Shown here: piece after piece, positions 18,992 through 26,102 of the stretch | Numbering within the stretch: the first letter of the stretch is position 1 | How the letters are laid out: every line of letters begins with the position of its first letter | Origin: Bacteroidia bacterium | Lineage (GTDB): Bacteria; Bacteroidota; Bacteroidia; B-17B0; Aurantibacillaceae | DNA length: 64,000 nt | NCBI GenBank assembly: GCA_021740825.1 | Contig: JAIOZA010000012.1 | Span: 16,180-80,179 of the forward strand | Direction: 5' to 3' | Notes under the pieces: model-generated | Told to the model about the DNA's origin: nothing | Database searches by the model: none | What the model saw: the letters and a program-made list of their open reading frames with translations, nothing else | Made by a program: the position numbers and the translations under genes

Positions 18992-19533
18992 AATTTTTTA
19001 ATACGTTGTTTGGCGTTGTGCAGCGTATTGCGAACGGTATTATAACTTATATTTAACTGAACAGCAATTTCTTCGTTTTTGTACCCTTGCAAATGCAGTT
19101 CAATCATTTCTCTTTCTCGGTTAGGTAAATTATTTAATAAGTGTTTAATTGCTTCTAACTCAAAACGAATGTAAGCAGCATTTTTACTATTAAATGAAAT
19201 TAATTTTCCTAATTGTAATTTTATTTCATCTTGCAATTTATTAGTTTTTATGTTATCTAAACATTTATTTTTAATAATGGTAACTAAAAAAGGATAAATG
19301 CCTTTTTGGGGATGTAATAGTATTTGCTGACGTTTTTGCATTTCCAATTGCAAAAGTCTTTCAAAAACGGCGCCTACTACATCTCTGCTTTTTTCAGTAT
19401 CAGTAGTGTATTTATAAGCAACCATTACTAACGATTGATAGTAATGTATATATAATTTACCTAAAGAGTCGTTATTACCTTTTAGGTAATTACAACTCCA
19501 TTCATACTCGTTAAGGTGATTGTTATTTTGCAA
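18973..19533 (-). CDS. ECF-type RNA polymerase sigma factor
   Basis: A 186-residue sigma-70 family protein. Region 2 lies at ~20-95 (KLYIHYYQSLVMVAYKYT, then a DVVGAVFERLLQ helix) and region 4 at ~125-182 (LPNREREMIELHLQGYKNEE, then the HTH EIAVQLNISYNTVRNTLHNA). The linker is short, as in ECF factors. The start is taken as TTG at 19533, because no earlier methionine precedes region 2. It heads the operon with the TPR membrane protein and the CHAT protein and probably drives them together with distant targets. Confidence 0.9.
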   Translation of the reverse strand: MQNNNHLNEYEWSCNYLKGNNDSLGKLYIHYYQSLVMVAYKYTTDTEKSRDVVGAVFERLLQLEMQKRQQILLHPQKGIYPFLVTIIKNKCLDNIKTNKLQDEIKLQLGKLISFNSKNAAYIRFELEAIKHLLNNLPNREREMIELHLQGYKNEEIAVQLNISYNTVRNTLHNAKQRIKKLWQLFM

Positions 19534-19642
19534 AGCGCGGTAAAAGTAAAAAAATATTAATGCTTACTAGTACAAACTAATAAATTAATCGTTTTACTTA
19601 TAACTGCAATCTCATTTCATTACCATCAACTAATTTTGCATT

Positions 19643-19870
19643 GTGGATATAAGAAAAATAATACGAATAAATAAATTAATTAATTCTCAGCGCACAGGCA
19701 CTCCTAAAACGTTGGGCATACATTTGGGAGTAAGTGAGCGCACCACACATAACTATTTACGTTTTATGCGCACCGAACTAAAAGCCCCCATTGAATGGAA
19801 TGCCTATAAAAAAACATATGCCTACAAAAAAACCGGCACACTAAAAATAGAATGGCAAGAGGATAAATAA
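19643..19870 (+). CDS. Small HTH DNA-binding protein
   Basis: A 75-residue basic protein starting at GTG. It contains a helix-turn-helix, GTPKTLGIHLGVSERTTHNY (residues ~19-38), like HTH_11/DeoR-type folds, and little else. It is transcribed divergently from the ECF sigma operon with a 109-base intergenic region, so it may control that operon or itself. Small lone HTH proteins like this are common in Bacteroidota; the operator is not apparent. Confidence 0.65.
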   Translation: MDIRKIIRINKLINSQRTGTPKTLGIHLGVSERTTHNYLRFMRTELKAPIEWNAYKKTYAYKKTGTLKIEWQEDK

Positions 19871-19938
19871 TAAAGATAAACTGCAACCGCAATTCATTAA
19901 TATGCTTTTATTTTGCACAAAATAATAAACCTGTTTTG

Positions 19939-19991
19939 TTATAGGTTAAAATAACAAAGGCGGAAACCGAAAAGGCAAATGAGTAGGGAAA
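19939..19991 (+). promoter_or_regulatory. Repeated leader element, copy 1 (putative structured 5' RNA)
   Basis: A 53-base element 47 bases ahead of the RCC1/T9SS gene. It is 46/53 identical to 22101-22153. A hairpin of 8-9 bp (TTTGTTAT with ATAACAAA, loop AGGTTAAA) is followed by a conserved AACCGAAAAG and ATGAGTAG. GGTT in the first loop can pair with AACC downstream. I do not recognise the family. Confidence 0.5.
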
Positions 19992-20038
19992 TTTAATGAA
20001 AAAAACAATTAGAAATGTTAAAGTAAACAAAAAAAACT

Positions 20039-21916
20039 ATGAAGAAAGTACTAATAATTTTAAGTTTAGCAGTTAGTATAACTGCAAATGCACAATGCTG
20101 GAGTCAAATTGCAAATGGGCTTTATCACACGCTTGCCATAAAAACAGATGGAACTCTTTGGGCTTGGGGTAGGAATAACAAAGGACAATTAGGTGATTTA
20201 ACAACTACAGATAAAAATGTTCCAACTCAAATTGGTATTGCAACTAACTGGAGTAAAATTACTGCTCGGCAATATCATTCACTTGCCATAAAAACAGATG
20301 GAACACTTTGGGCTTGGGGGGATAATTCGACTGGTGCAGTAGGTGATGGAACAAATACAGATAAAAATGTTCCAACTCAAATTGGTATTGCAACTAATTG
20401 GAATAAAATTACTGCTGGGCGATATCATTCCCTTGCCACAAAAACAGATGGAACACTTTGGGCTTGGGGTGATAATTTTTATGGCACATTAGGTGATGGA
20501 ACAAATACAGATAAAAATGTTCCAACTCAAATTGGTACTGCAACTAACTGGAGTAAAATTACTGCTGGGGATGGTTACAATCATGCAATAAGAACAGATG
20601 GAACGCTTTGGGCTTGGGGAGCTAATGGTGGTAGTTTAGGCGATGGAACAAATACTAATAAAAATGCACCTGCTCAAATAGGTTCAGCAACTCCTTTTTC
20701 AGAAAATTTCACAACTGCTAGCCCACCTAGCTTACCTGCAGGTTGGTCAACTAATGATGCTAATTTTTGGCATACTGTTACATCAAATTCAAATGCAGGT
20801 GGCATTACACCTGAATTGAGATGGTTGTATTATAGTAATACAAATGGTGCATGGAATGCTAATTTACCAGTAATTAATGCCAGTTCGAATACTAATCTCA
20901 CCTTATCGTTTAAAAGTATGATTGATAATTATGACGCAACTACTTACCCATTTACGTTAAGCCTTCAGAGTTCGCCTGATAATTTAAATTGGACAACTCA
21001 ATGGACATTGAGTCCGACAGGAACTGCTAACGTTGCAGCCACAACCATTAGTCCTATTAATTTAAACTCATTAGCAGGTAACTCTACTGTTTATTTGCGT
21101 TTTCAGTTCACCGGCAGTGCTTATGGTTGTGATGCTTGGTATATAGATGACATTGAAGTTACCTGTTCTTCAAATAACTGGAGTAAAATTAGTGATGGTG
21201 GAGGACATGCACTTGCTATAAAAACAGATGGATCGCTCTGGACTTGGGGTCAGAATAATTATGGTCAAATAGGTGATGGAACATATATAAATAAAAATGT
21301 ACCTGTTCAAATAGGTAATGCAACTAATTGGGATAAAATTGAAGCAGGTTATAATCATTCCCTTGCTATAAAAACAGATGGAACACTATGGGCTTGGGGT
21401 GATGGTGGTTATGGTCAATTAGGTGATGGAACATTTTTTGGTAAATGGATACCTGTGCAAATAGTTACTGCTACTAACCTGAGTCAAATTACTGCTATGG
21501 GTAGTAATACTACCTTCGCTATAAAAACTGACGGAACACTTTGGGCTTGGGGATGGAATGTTTATGGTAATTTAGGTGATGGAACAAACTTCGGTAAAAA
21601 TCTACCTCAAAATATTAGTTCAAATGGTTGTTTAATAACTTCAGTTATTGAAGAAAATAATTTAGAAAATTCTATTGCTATTTATCCTAACCCAGCAAAC
21701 GATCATATTACAATAAACTATGGCAATTTTGCTGCAATGAATGAGTACACAATAAAAATTACAAATGCATTAGGGCAAGTAGTTTTTACAAGTCCCATAA
21801 ATCAGCAAATATCCTACCTTGATTTATCAACTTGGGGTGGTAATGGTATTTATTTTATTCAAATTATTAACCCGCAAAATAATACTATTGAAAACAGAAA
21901 AATTGTATTGCAGTAG
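20039..21916 (+). CDS. T9SS-exported RCC1-propeller protein with inserted jelly-roll domain
   Basis: A 625-residue secreted protein. It has a signal peptide (1-19), four RCC1 repeats (~20-225, each carrying HSLAIKTDGTLWAWG-like cores and GDGT), an inserted domain of about 155 residues (~226-380) resembling MAM/cleaved-adhesin jelly rolls (begins FSENFTTASPPSLPAGW, ends AWYIDDIEV), three more RCC1 repeats (~381-540) and a type A T9SS sorting tail (IAIYPNPANDHITINYG onward). Seven repeats make one full seven-bladed RCC1 propeller split 4+3 around the insert. It is probably a cell-surface or released binding protein; its ligand is unknown. Confidence 0.88.
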   Translation: MKKVLIILSLAVSITANAQCWSQIANGLYHTLAIKTDGTLWAWGRNNKGQLGDLTTTDKNVPTQIGIATNWSKITARQYHSLAIKTDGTLWAWGDNSTGAVGDGTNTDKNVPTQIGIATNWNKITAGRYHSLATKTDGTLWAWGDNFYGTLGDGTNTDKNVPTQIGTATNWSKITAGDGYNHAIRTDGTLWAWGANGGSLGDGTNTNKNAPAQIGSATPFSENFTTASPPSLPAGWSTNDANFWHTVTSNSNAGGITPELRWLYYSNTNGAWNANLPVINASSNTNLTLSFKSMIDNYDATTYPFTLSLQSSPDNLNWTTQWTLSPTGTANVAATTISPINLNSLAGNSTVYLRFQFTGSAYGCDAWYIDDIEVTCSSNNWSKISDGGGHALAIKTDGSLWTWGQNNYGQIGDGTYINKNVPVQIGNATNWDKIEAGYNHSLAIKTDGTLWAWGDGGYGQLGDGTFFGKWIPVQIVTATNLSQITAMGSNTTFAIKTDGTLWAWGWNVYGNLGDGTNFGKNLPQNISSNGCLITSVIEENNLENSIAIYPNPANDHITINYGNFAAMNEYTIKITNALGQVVFTSPINQQISYLDLSTWGGNGIYFIQIINPQNNTIENRKIVLQ

Positions 21917-21982
21917 TTTTGAAATTTATTAACAGAATAAAAATAGTTAAACAACAGTAATAAAAAATAAATTGTTTGTTTT

Positions 21983-22020
21983 AAACAAGCTGCATTAATA
22001 CTAATGCAGTTTGTTTTATT
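21983..22020 (+). terminator. Rho-independent terminator after the RCC1 gene
   Basis: A 15-bp hairpin (21983-21997 with 22002-22016, four-base loop ATAC, one G-T pair) is followed by a T-rich run. The sequence from about 21965 is about 80 percent identical to that at 22185-22238. Confidence 0.8.
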
Positions 22021-22100
22021 ATTAAAAAATTAAGTGGAAATAAATTCAAACTGTAATCTAAGTTAAGTATAATAGTTTTTTTTCAAATAACTATTAACTT

Positions 22101-22153
22101 TTATAGGTTAAAATAACAAAGGCCTTAACCGAAAAGCCTTATGAGTAGTGAAA
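22101..22153 (+). promoter_or_regulatory. Repeated leader element, copy 2 (putative structured 5' RNA)
   Basis: The second copy of the 53-base element at 19939. Here AAGGC / GCCTT can close a second hairpin, and the first loop's GGTTAA (22106-22111) is perfectly complementary to TTAACC (22125-22130), allowing a kissing-loop or pseudoknot. A terminator follows at 22204, before the small repeat-protein gene, which would suit an attenuator. Confidence 0.5.
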
Positions 22154-22203
22154 GTAAAATAATTTATTCTTTATTTGTTTGGAATAGATTGTTTGTTTAG
22201 ATC

Positions 22204-22235
22204 AAGCTGCGTTAGTAATAATGCAGCTTTTTTAT
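22204..22235 (+). terminator. Terminator hairpin between leader element and next gene
   Basis: An 11-bp stem (AAGCTGC plus GTTA with TAAT plus GCAGCTT, loop GTAA; 22204-22229) runs into six T residues. No gene lies between the leader element and this hairpin, so it ends either a short RNA or an attenuated leader of the gene at 22268. Confidence 0.8.
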
Positions 22236-22267
22236 TACATTTAAGATGAAGAAAAAATATTTAACCA

Positions 22268-22693
22268 ATGAATAAAAGGAAAATAATAGTACTAGTATTT
22301 ATGATTGCTACATCAGTTTGTTTTGCACAAGCAATTAAGCAAAAAGATAAATATGGCGCATCGCACTATTTTGAAGATGGCTATTATTTAAAACAAATTG
22401 ATAAGTATGGCAAGGCACTATATTATTATGATGAATTTACCATTAAGCAAAAAGACAAATATGGTAATAACTTATTTTATATAGATGGCCAGGTTGTTAA
22501 GCAGAAAGACAAATATGGCGAGGCGCTTTACTATTTTGATGGTCATACAATTCGCGAAAAGGATAAATACGGAAAAGCACTTTACTATATCGATGGGCAA
22601 ACATTAAAAATAAAAGATCAATACGGTGATGCTATTTATTACCTTGAAGGTATTCCTAAAAAATGGATACTAGTTTGCATCCTATCTGAATAG
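22268..22693 (+). CDS. Secreted protein of six 18-residue KDKYG repeats
   Basis: A 141-residue protein with a signal peptide ending CFAQ (1-21) and then six tandem 18-residue repeats of the pattern hKQKDKYGxALYYhDG (~22-131), and a short hydrophobic end. The regular aromatic/Gly spacing suggests short beta strands closing into a ring, resembling the '5-fold beta-flower' small proteins of Bacteroidota, though with six units rather than five. No catalytic residues are evident. It follows the leader element and terminator at 22101-22235. Function unknown. Confidence 0.75.
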   Translation: MNKRKIIVLVFMIATSVCFAQAIKQKDKYGASHYFEDGYYLKQIDKYGKALYYYDEFTIKQKDKYGNNLFYIDGQVVKQKDKYGEALYYFDGHTIREKDKYGKALYYIDGQTLKIKDQYGDAIYYLEGIPKKWILVCILSE

Positions 22694-22755
22694 ACCATTA
22701 CTTTTATTTTACCTAAAAAATTAAATGAAAATCACGGCTTGTTAAACTGCGAACA

Positions 22756-24792
22756 TTATTTCTTTTTAAAAATAATAAACTCAACGCGTCTATTTATTTC
22801 ATGTTCTGTATCTTGGCATTCAACACCATCTGTACATGTATTCAAAATAAATTTTTCTCCCTTGGGAACAACTTGCTCAATTTGATTTTTATTTACTCCT
22901 TTCGCAATTAAGTAATCTCGGACATGTTTTGCACGCTTGTTAGAAAGCGGTAAATTATATACTTCAGAACCTCTGCTATCAGCAAAACCATAAATTAAAA
23001 CGGATAAATCTGGATTTTTTGATAATACTTCTATGTTCTTGTCTAAAATAGAAATGGCATCTTTTCTAATATCTGCTTTATTAAGGTTAAACTGAATTGG
23101 CGTTACATTAAATCCAATAGCATCTATGCTTGTTTTATTTAAGTATGGCAAAATTAATTTATCATCATAAGGATTTTTACCTGGTTCCTCAGGTTTAATT
23201 ACAACAATGTCTTCTTTTGGTTTTTTGTACTTGGTATAATTACAAAATACAATCGGTTCAATACAGGTATCGCATCCCGCTATCACTTTTACATAAACAG
23301 AATCTCCCGTTTCGGTATTAGAAGAAATTTGAGAAATTTTTGTGGCATCTGTTGGTAATTTTGTTTGATTAAATGTCCATTGGTAAGCTATCGCTTTAAT
23401 ATTAACTGGCATAGTAGCTTCAAAACTTACTAAGTCAGTGGCCTTATCTATTAATTTAGCATCAAGCGTTAATAAAGAACTTTTTGGTTCAGCACATTCT
23501 TTTTTAAATTTATCTAAATAAGTTATTTTATAGATGTCCATATCACCATAGCCACCTTCTCGGTAAGATGAAAAATAAGCATATTCGCCCGCGCTCGATT
23601 CAGTCATAAAAACATCATGTCCAGCTGAATTTATTGGTAGCCCAACATTTACTGGCGTTGACCAAGTTCCATTTGCGTACGTGCTTTTGTAAATATCATA
23701 GTTTCCAAAACCTTCATGTCCTTTTGATGAGAAATAAAGGGTTTGTCCATCGTCTGATAAAAAAGGTGCGTCTTCATCAAATTCAGTATTAATAGTTTTT
23801 CCTAAATTTTCAGGCACACCCCAATTTCCATCCGCATCCTTCAAAGACTTATAGATATCTATTCCTCCATTTCCTCTGCTATCTTCACTGGTAAATAAAA
23901 GTGTTTTACCATCTTTGCTCTGCGAAGCGTGATTTTGGTAGTAATCGATATTTATATTTTTTGATGATGGCACCACTATTTTTTTATCGTCTGCACCTGT
24001 TCTAATTTCAAGAATTTTATTTTTTTGAAAAACAAACATGGTTTTCTCATCGCTTGTTGATGAAATAATAGATAGGTGTCTTTTTCTAATTTTTGTTTTT
24101 AATACTTTTTTTGAAATTGTATAGGTTTGCGCGGCTTGAGGTTTACCATTCACTATTTTGCTAACATATATGTTTTCAAAATACTTGTCATCAATTTTGC
24201 TGCGCTTTTCTCTTTTTACATCTTTTCTTCTTGATGTAAAATATAACTCGTTCTTATCATTTAATACTGGAACGTATTCTCCTAAATCTGTATTAACTTT
24301 TGGACCTACATTTCCGATGTAAATATTTTTATCAATAATTACTTCCTTGTTTTTATCGTAAAACAAGCAGTCTTCATTCCGTTTTTTTAAGTCAATTACA
24401 TATAATCTATCTTCCTTTTTATCTTTAGTTGCTTGTACATATAATCTATTAAATAAAGTATATGCTTTTTTATTTTCACCAAAATGTTGGTAGCATTTAG
24501 CTAACGCATATAGCAAATCAGGAAAAGTATCTTTTGGAGATTTGTTGTAAGCTGTTTCTAAATAAGGTAGCGCTTCTTCATATTTTAAATAATATTCAGA
24601 TAATACATATCCTACAGCAGCATTTGCCTCATAGCTCGTTTTATCAATTGTGTATGCTTTTAGATAATTATTTTTCGCTAGCTCTATTTTGTTTCTGCTT
24701 AAAGCTTTACTGCCTTTTCTCAAATATTTTGATATTTGAGCTGAAGCAAAAGAAACTGATAATATTAAAATTATCGAATAAAGTTTTTTCAT
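22756..24792 (-). CDS. PorE-like envelope protein: TPR, PD40 propeller, OmpA domain
   Basis: A 678-residue periplasmic/outer-membrane-associated protein. It has a signal peptide (1-18, ending ASA), TPR helices (~25-135), WD40-like PD40 propeller repeats (~165-425; LYFTSRRKD, LLFTSEDSRGNGGIDIYKS, LYFSSKGHEGFGNYDIYKS and YFSSYREGGYGDMDIYKI are the blades), a middle beta domain (~435-520) and a C-terminal OmpA peptidoglycan-binding domain (~560-678, with YGFADSRGSEVYNLPLSNKR). The order matches PorE of the type IX secretion/gliding apparatus. A similar protein is encoded at 26103; the two are paralogues and I cannot say which, if either, is the true PorE. Confidence 0.82.
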   Translation of the reverse strand: MKKLYSIILILSVSFASAQISKYLRKGSKALSRNKIELAKNNYLKAYTIDKTSYEANAAVGYVLSEYYLKYEEALPYLETAYNKSPKDTFPDLLYALAKCYQHFGENKKAYTLFNRLYVQATKDKKEDRLYVIDLKKRNEDCLFYDKNKEVIIDKNIYIGNVGPKVNTDLGEYVPVLNDKNELYFTSRRKDVKREKRSKIDDKYFENIYVSKIVNGKPQAAQTYTISKKVLKTKIRKRHLSIISSTSDEKTMFVFQKNKILEIRTGADDKKIVVPSSKNINIDYYQNHASQSKDGKTLLFTSEDSRGNGGIDIYKSLKDADGNWGVPENLGKTINTEFDEDAPFLSDDGQTLYFSSKGHEGFGNYDIYKSTYANGTWSTPVNVGLPINSAGHDVFMTESSAGEYAYFSSYREGGYGDMDIYKITYLDKFKKECAEPKSSLLTLDAKLIDKATDLVSFEATMPVNIKAIAYQWTFNQTKLPTDATKISQISSNTETGDSVYVKVIAGCDTCIEPIVFCNYTKYKKPKEDIVVIKPEEPGKNPYDDKLILPYLNKTSIDAIGFNVTPIQFNLNKADIRKDAISILDKNIEVLSKNPDLSVLIYGFADSRGSEVYNLPLSNKRAKHVRDYLIAKGVNKNQIEQVVPKGEKFILNTCTDGVECQDTEHEINRRVEFIIFKKK

Positions 24793-25004
24793 TTAATTTT
24801 TAAGTAAATTTAATTAGTAAAAATAATAATTTATTTGCATTTACTATAATTATTAGACAACTAAGTATTGAAATTACTTTTTATTGATTTGCAATTGATA
24901 TATAATCGGCCATTATCTGCAGGCTAATTCATTTAATTTGTCAATGTAAAACTTTAATTGGTAAAGATAAATCTGAATTTATTTGAACAACAATTAACAA
25001 ATTA

Positions 25005-25048
25005 AAAAAAGGGGTTTCTATCTTTTACAAATAGCAAAACCCTTTTTT
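25005..25048 (-). terminator. Terminator downstream of tRNA-Leu
   Basis: A roughly 10-bp imperfect hairpin (GGGTTTCTAT at 25012-25021 with ATAG and AAACCC up to 25042) is followed on the minus strand by a T run at 25010-25005. It begins just after the tRNA 3' end. Confidence 0.75.
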
Positions 25049-25049
25049 G

Positions 25050-25130
25050 TACCCAGGAGGAGACTCGAACTCCCACGCCTTGCAGCATACGCACCTCAAG
25101 CGCACTTGTATACCATTCCAACACCTGGGC
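25050..25130 (-). tRNA. tRNA-Leu (anticodon GAG)
   Basis: An 81-base class II tRNA. The acceptor arm (GCCCAGG with CCTGGGT, G-T first pair, discriminator A) is complete. The anticodon stem TGCGC/GCGTA encloses the loop TTGAGGT with anticodon GAG. A long variable arm follows, and the T-arm contains GGGAG-TTCGAGT-CTCCT. The 3' CCA is not encoded. It sits alone, with a terminator directly downstream. Confidence 0.96.
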
Positions 25131-25188
25131 AATTTAATATTCACAAATGTGACAATAATTTTTGATACTATTGCATCGGTAGTAAATA

Positions 25189-25758
25189 TTATAAACCAAC
25201 ATTAAACCCTACTTGAATTATCGGATTTGGATAGGGCGATAATGGAGATTGATTAATGTTATAAAATATTGCTGCAACAAAACTACCACGCTCAGAAAAA
25301 GGTTGTCTGTAACCACCACCTAGTAAAATATTATCAACCCAAACTCTGCTATTTTTAACTGAAGAAAAAAAGTCAGGTACACTTAGTCGATCCCAACCAA
25401 CTTGAGCAAAGGCATTTTCAAAAATAAGATATCTTGCAAAAATATTTCCCCCATAAACTGTGGAAGTAAATTTTCGTCCGTAACTATCTGTTTGACTAAA
25501 ATAATTATATACTATTCCAGCACCAATCGAAAATTCTTTATTTATTTTGCAACCAACTAATGGCGATGCATTTATATAAGTAGTTGATCCAAACCATGCG
25601 CCAACATTGCCTCCAAAATATAACCTGTCCGTAAAATTATCAAAATCTTTTGGGGCCAAAGTGTTTGATGATGTAGGCGCCAATGGCCTATTGTCTTGCG
25701 AAAAAATCGAATGACTAATTAAAATTAAGAATACTAAATATATTAAATTACTTTTCAT
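25189..25758 (-). CDS. Small outer-membrane beta-barrel protein
   Basis: A 189-residue protein with a signal peptide (1-20, ending SIFSQ). Alternating amphipathic strands include RLYFGGNVGAWFGSTTYINA, FSIGAGIVYNYFSQ and VYGGNIFARYLIF, and the aromatic/hydrophobic ending PIIQVGFNVGL is typical of an OmpX/OmpW-type eight-strand barrel. Its start overlaps the stop of the DUF4834-like gene by one base (TAATG), so the two are translationally coupled. No specific function can be read. Confidence 0.75.
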   Translation of the reverse strand: MKSNLIYLVFLILISHSIFSQDNRPLAPTSSNTLAPKDFDNFTDRLYFGGNVGAWFGSTTYINASPLVGCKINKEFSIGAGIVYNYFSQTDSYGRKFTSTVYGGNIFARYLIFENAFAQVGWDRLSVPDFFSSVKNSRVWVDNILLGGGYRQPFSERGSFVAAIFYNINQSPLSPYPNPIIQVGFNVGL

Positions 25759-25979
25759 TATTTTACCTCTTCATAATCTACATATTCAATATGGTTTGAA
25801 CTGAATTGAGATTTTTTATTGGTCTTATGTTGTATTGTTACTTTTCCGTTTTTTTGAGCAGCATAATGTTTTTCATTACGATTGCCATTATTAACTTTTC
25901 CTTTAGAGATGTTTAGTATAGTACTATAAATTTTCCAAACAATCCAAATAATAATTACTGTCCAAATAATATCACGCAC
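25758..25979 (-). CDS. DUF4834-like small membrane protein
   Basis: A 73-residue protein: one N-terminal transmembrane helix (about residues 5-24, rich in Ile/Trp/Val), a basic middle and an acidic end HIEYVDYEEVK. This layout and the YVDYEEV ending resemble DUF4834 proteins found throughout Bacteroidota. It is upstream of, and overlaps by one base, the small beta-barrel gene. Function unknown. Confidence 0.7.
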   Translation of the reverse strand: MRDIIWTVIIIWIVWKIYSTILNISKGKVNNGNRNEKHYAAQKNGKVTIQHKTNKKSQFSSNHIEYVDYEEVK

Positions 25980-26049
25980 AATTTTTAGTTTTAAATACTA
26001 TACAAAATTAAACTATTTAGGAATTATAAATAGAAAAAATTGATTTCAT

Positions 26050-26083
26050 AAAAAACCCTTTTAGCTTTCTAAAAGGGTTTTTT
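26050..26083 (-). terminator. Bidirectional terminator hairpin
   Basis: An almost perfect 15-bp palindrome (AAAAAACCCTTTTAG, loop CTTT, mirror arm ending GGGTTTTTT). It lies just past the stop codon of the OmpA-family gene at 26103 and can act on both strands. Confidence 0.85.
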
Positions 26084-26102
26084 ATGAATTTATATTTGAA
26101 GG

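Noticed and set aside
19939..22153. Calling the leader element a c-di-GMP-I riboswitch
   Set aside because: Only the 3' half has a loose resemblance; the GNRA hairpin and the conserved GGxxACGCAAAGCC stretch are missing.
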